A stretch of DNA of 64,000 nt, taken from positions 1-64,000 of the forward strand of contig JAPYMA010001113.1 of assembly GCA_035041965.1 (NCBI GenBank), read 5' to 3'. The notes beneath the pieces were generated by a model. The model had not been told where the DNA came from and did not search any database. It saw nothing but the letters and a program-made list of their open reading frames with translations. This document shows, piece after piece, positions 62,390 through 64,000 of this stretch. Numbering within the stretch: position 1 is the first letter of the stretch; each line of letters starts with the position of its first letter. The position numbers and the translations under genes were made by a program. The stretch comes from Anisakis pegreffii (Eukaryota > Nematoda > Chromadorea > Rhabditida > Anisakidae).

Positions 62390-64000
62390 GGCTGCTTGAA
62401 GTTTTGCCTTAATGTTCTCATCGAACGGAATCTCATCCAGAAATCCCTTCACACAATCGTTCACCTGTGCTATGTCCGACCATTCCGGCTGTATCGCTTT
62501 TCTATTACTATCGCCGCTACTATCGTTTAATGACGACATCGTTTTTGATAACAGTGCTGAACAGTCACCTGAATTATACGATTATGATTTATTTAATCAG
62601 CAAATTCACTATAAGATTATTATTGATCCAGAATGATCCACATTTATTAGTATACAAAATATGCTATTACAATTATTATTATTACAATTACTCAATATTA
62701 TACAAACCTATCGCCAGACGAGCTTTTTGCACGTACGGATGAAGTGTTGACGCTGGTAACTGCATCATATTGGCAGCTCCATTGACGGTGCGTTCACCGC
62801 GCAGCACCCTTGAATTCATAATCATATTAGAATGCAACAATCACAAACAAATAATAACCCACATCAATATGGCTTCGTGCAGCCGCACTTTCTGCTCGGC
62901 ACTGTAGTGTGACTTACGATAGACCTCTTCGATCTGCATGTTAATCGCGCCGATATCACTCTCGATTCCGTTTACATCACCGTCGTTCTTTGCTATTGCA
63001 TTCATCGACAGCAGTAGATCTGAAACACAAATAAAACAGTAACAAATATGACAGTAAAACAGTAACAAATATGACAGTAAGTAAGAAACATACCCGAACA
63101 CAACGGTCTTGTCAATGTTCTCAGCAATTCGTCGTAATGCTCAAAATATTTCTCGAAGTACTCCTCATCCAGACAATAATGAACGCACGCCTCCTGTATC
63201 ATCATTATTATCGCATCATATTCTATCACTATTCAATAAACAAACCTCAGCCCTCATCTGCCCCGTCCAAACGTACAGAATCGCTCTCACAAGCCTCTTT
63301 TTTGTCGCTGCACTCACGTCGCTTCCTTCAACACTTCGTTCGGCAACTGACCGATGCCAATTCGTAACCGATTCGTCGAAATTCTCCTCACTTTCATCTT
63401 AAATCCCTTTTCCGACTTAAATTACAACAACAACAATTAATAACAATAATAATAATAATAATACCAGATTCCTCACTGCAATCGATATCCTCATAATGAA
63501 TATCACTATTATCACTGTCCTCGATTCCCTCATCAAAGCCATCCATAAACGATATCTGTTCATTGGCTGTGCCTTCACCATCGTTCATCTTCAATTTACA
63601 TTCATTATTGCATACTAATCACAAAACAAACCAGAGCACTCACCAACTCAGCACTGACCAAACGTCGAATGCTTTTTGGTTTGCGTTTCATCGAACTGCT
63701 TCCAACTGCGAATCGCGACGCATTCTTCTCAGTTGAAGACGAACACACGCTGTTGTGCTCTTAACCGTCACCAAATCATCAATAACAATAACACAACACT
63801 CTTTCAGCTCACCTGCATCTCGTTGTTGTTGCATTTTCGCAGTCAAATTCAGCAGCACCTCGTTCAATTTACCTCCACTTCTCTTAATATTGCTGCTACT
63901 GCTACTGCTGTTCGGCTTTACATCATCCTTGTGATCCGTATTCCAAACAACTTCACCACTGCTGCCATGACCTTCATCATCGTTGTATTTTGACGTTGTT
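62390..64000 (-). CDS. Unrecognised gene B with repeated HTH-like modules (partial)
   Basis: It runs off the right window edge, so the N-terminus is missing. I do not recognise the protein. Exons in transcript order: about 64,000-63,810 (LNEVLLNLTAKMQQQRDA); 63,760-63,655 (SMKRKPKSIRRLVSAEL); 63,595-63,466 (acidic, EGTANEQISFMDGFDEGIED); 63,405-63,245 (TKKRLVRAILYVWTGQMRAE); 63,195-63,090 (EACVHYCLDEEYFEKYF, EHYDELLRTLTRP); 63,020-62,870 (SAEQKVRLHEAIL); 62,810-62,710 (RGERTVNGAANMMQLPASTL, HPYVQKARLAIG); 62,570-62,390 (IKAKLQAAILM). Three successive segments begin with a [KR]xRL/KLxxAIL helix followed by G and an A[AC]xxxxL element: a tandem array of HTH-like modules, the third continuing past the last exon I can place. 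The C-terminal end is undetermined. Resemblance to Pipsqueak-type HTH is suggestive; DNA binding is inference. Confidence 0.55.

Overview
This window is nuclear DNA from a small-intron invertebrate animal. It holds twelve multi-exon protein genes whose introns are mostly about 40-150 bp with GT...AG borders, in an A+T-rich background full of (AAT)n tracts. The gene set (Robo/SAX-3 receptor, receptor guanylyl cyclase, Pygopus, Capicua, RalGAP-beta, CDK20) is bilaterian. A nematode is the most likely source because of the compact introns, the GCY-type cyclase and scattered GCCTAAGC/TTAGGC-like words, but the sequence alone does not prove it. No bacterial genes, RNA genes or CRISPR arrays were seen.

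Layout. 1-2,980: a 304-bp satellite array whose copies decay at the right edge, then a 297-bp dispersed repeat (3,146-3,442) with a near-identical second copy inside a guanylyl cyclase intron (24,976-25,271). 3,644-11,258 (-): a long-form Capicua homologue with a Tudor-like DUF4819 region, a Cys-rich [24 protein letters not shown] motif and an HMG box; two GC-rich MITE-like elements lie in its introns. 14,510-21,100 (-): a Robo/SAX-3 axon-guidance receptor (5 Ig, 3 FN3, one TM). 23,712-29,528 (-): a receptor guanylyl cyclase with intact catalytic residues. 30,590-32,071 (-): a Pygopus homologue (NPF motif and PHD finger). 34,337-37,372 (-): TMEM87. 38,641-46,803 (-): RalGAP-beta. 47,980-49,484 (-): CDK20/CCRK-like kinase. 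50,981-54,441 (-): SLC16-type monocarboxylate transporter. 54,713-55,962 (-): VAMP7-like longin R-SNARE. 56,365-about 58,575 (-): unrecognised gene A. 59,132-61,901 (+): asparagine synthetase, the only plus-strand gene. About 62,390 to the window end (-): unrecognised gene B.

Genes A and B, which flank the asparagine synthetase gene on either side, share a repeated helix-turn-helix-like module with the signature LPxSTxHPYVxKAR. I could not assign this to a named family beyond a resemblance to Pipsqueak-type HTH domains. It is the best candidate here for something undescribed. The clearest mobile-element event is a 285-bp 5'-truncated non-LTR retrotransposon tail, antisense in an asparagine synthetase intron, flanked by a perfect 15-bp target-site duplication.

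The genes do not form a pathway. Loose themes are transcription and signalling (Capicua, Pygopus, Robo, guanylyl cyclase, RalGAP, CDK20) and membrane traffic or transport (TMEM87, VAMP7, SLC16). Exon borders below were read by eye from splice consensus and homology and are approximate unless stated.
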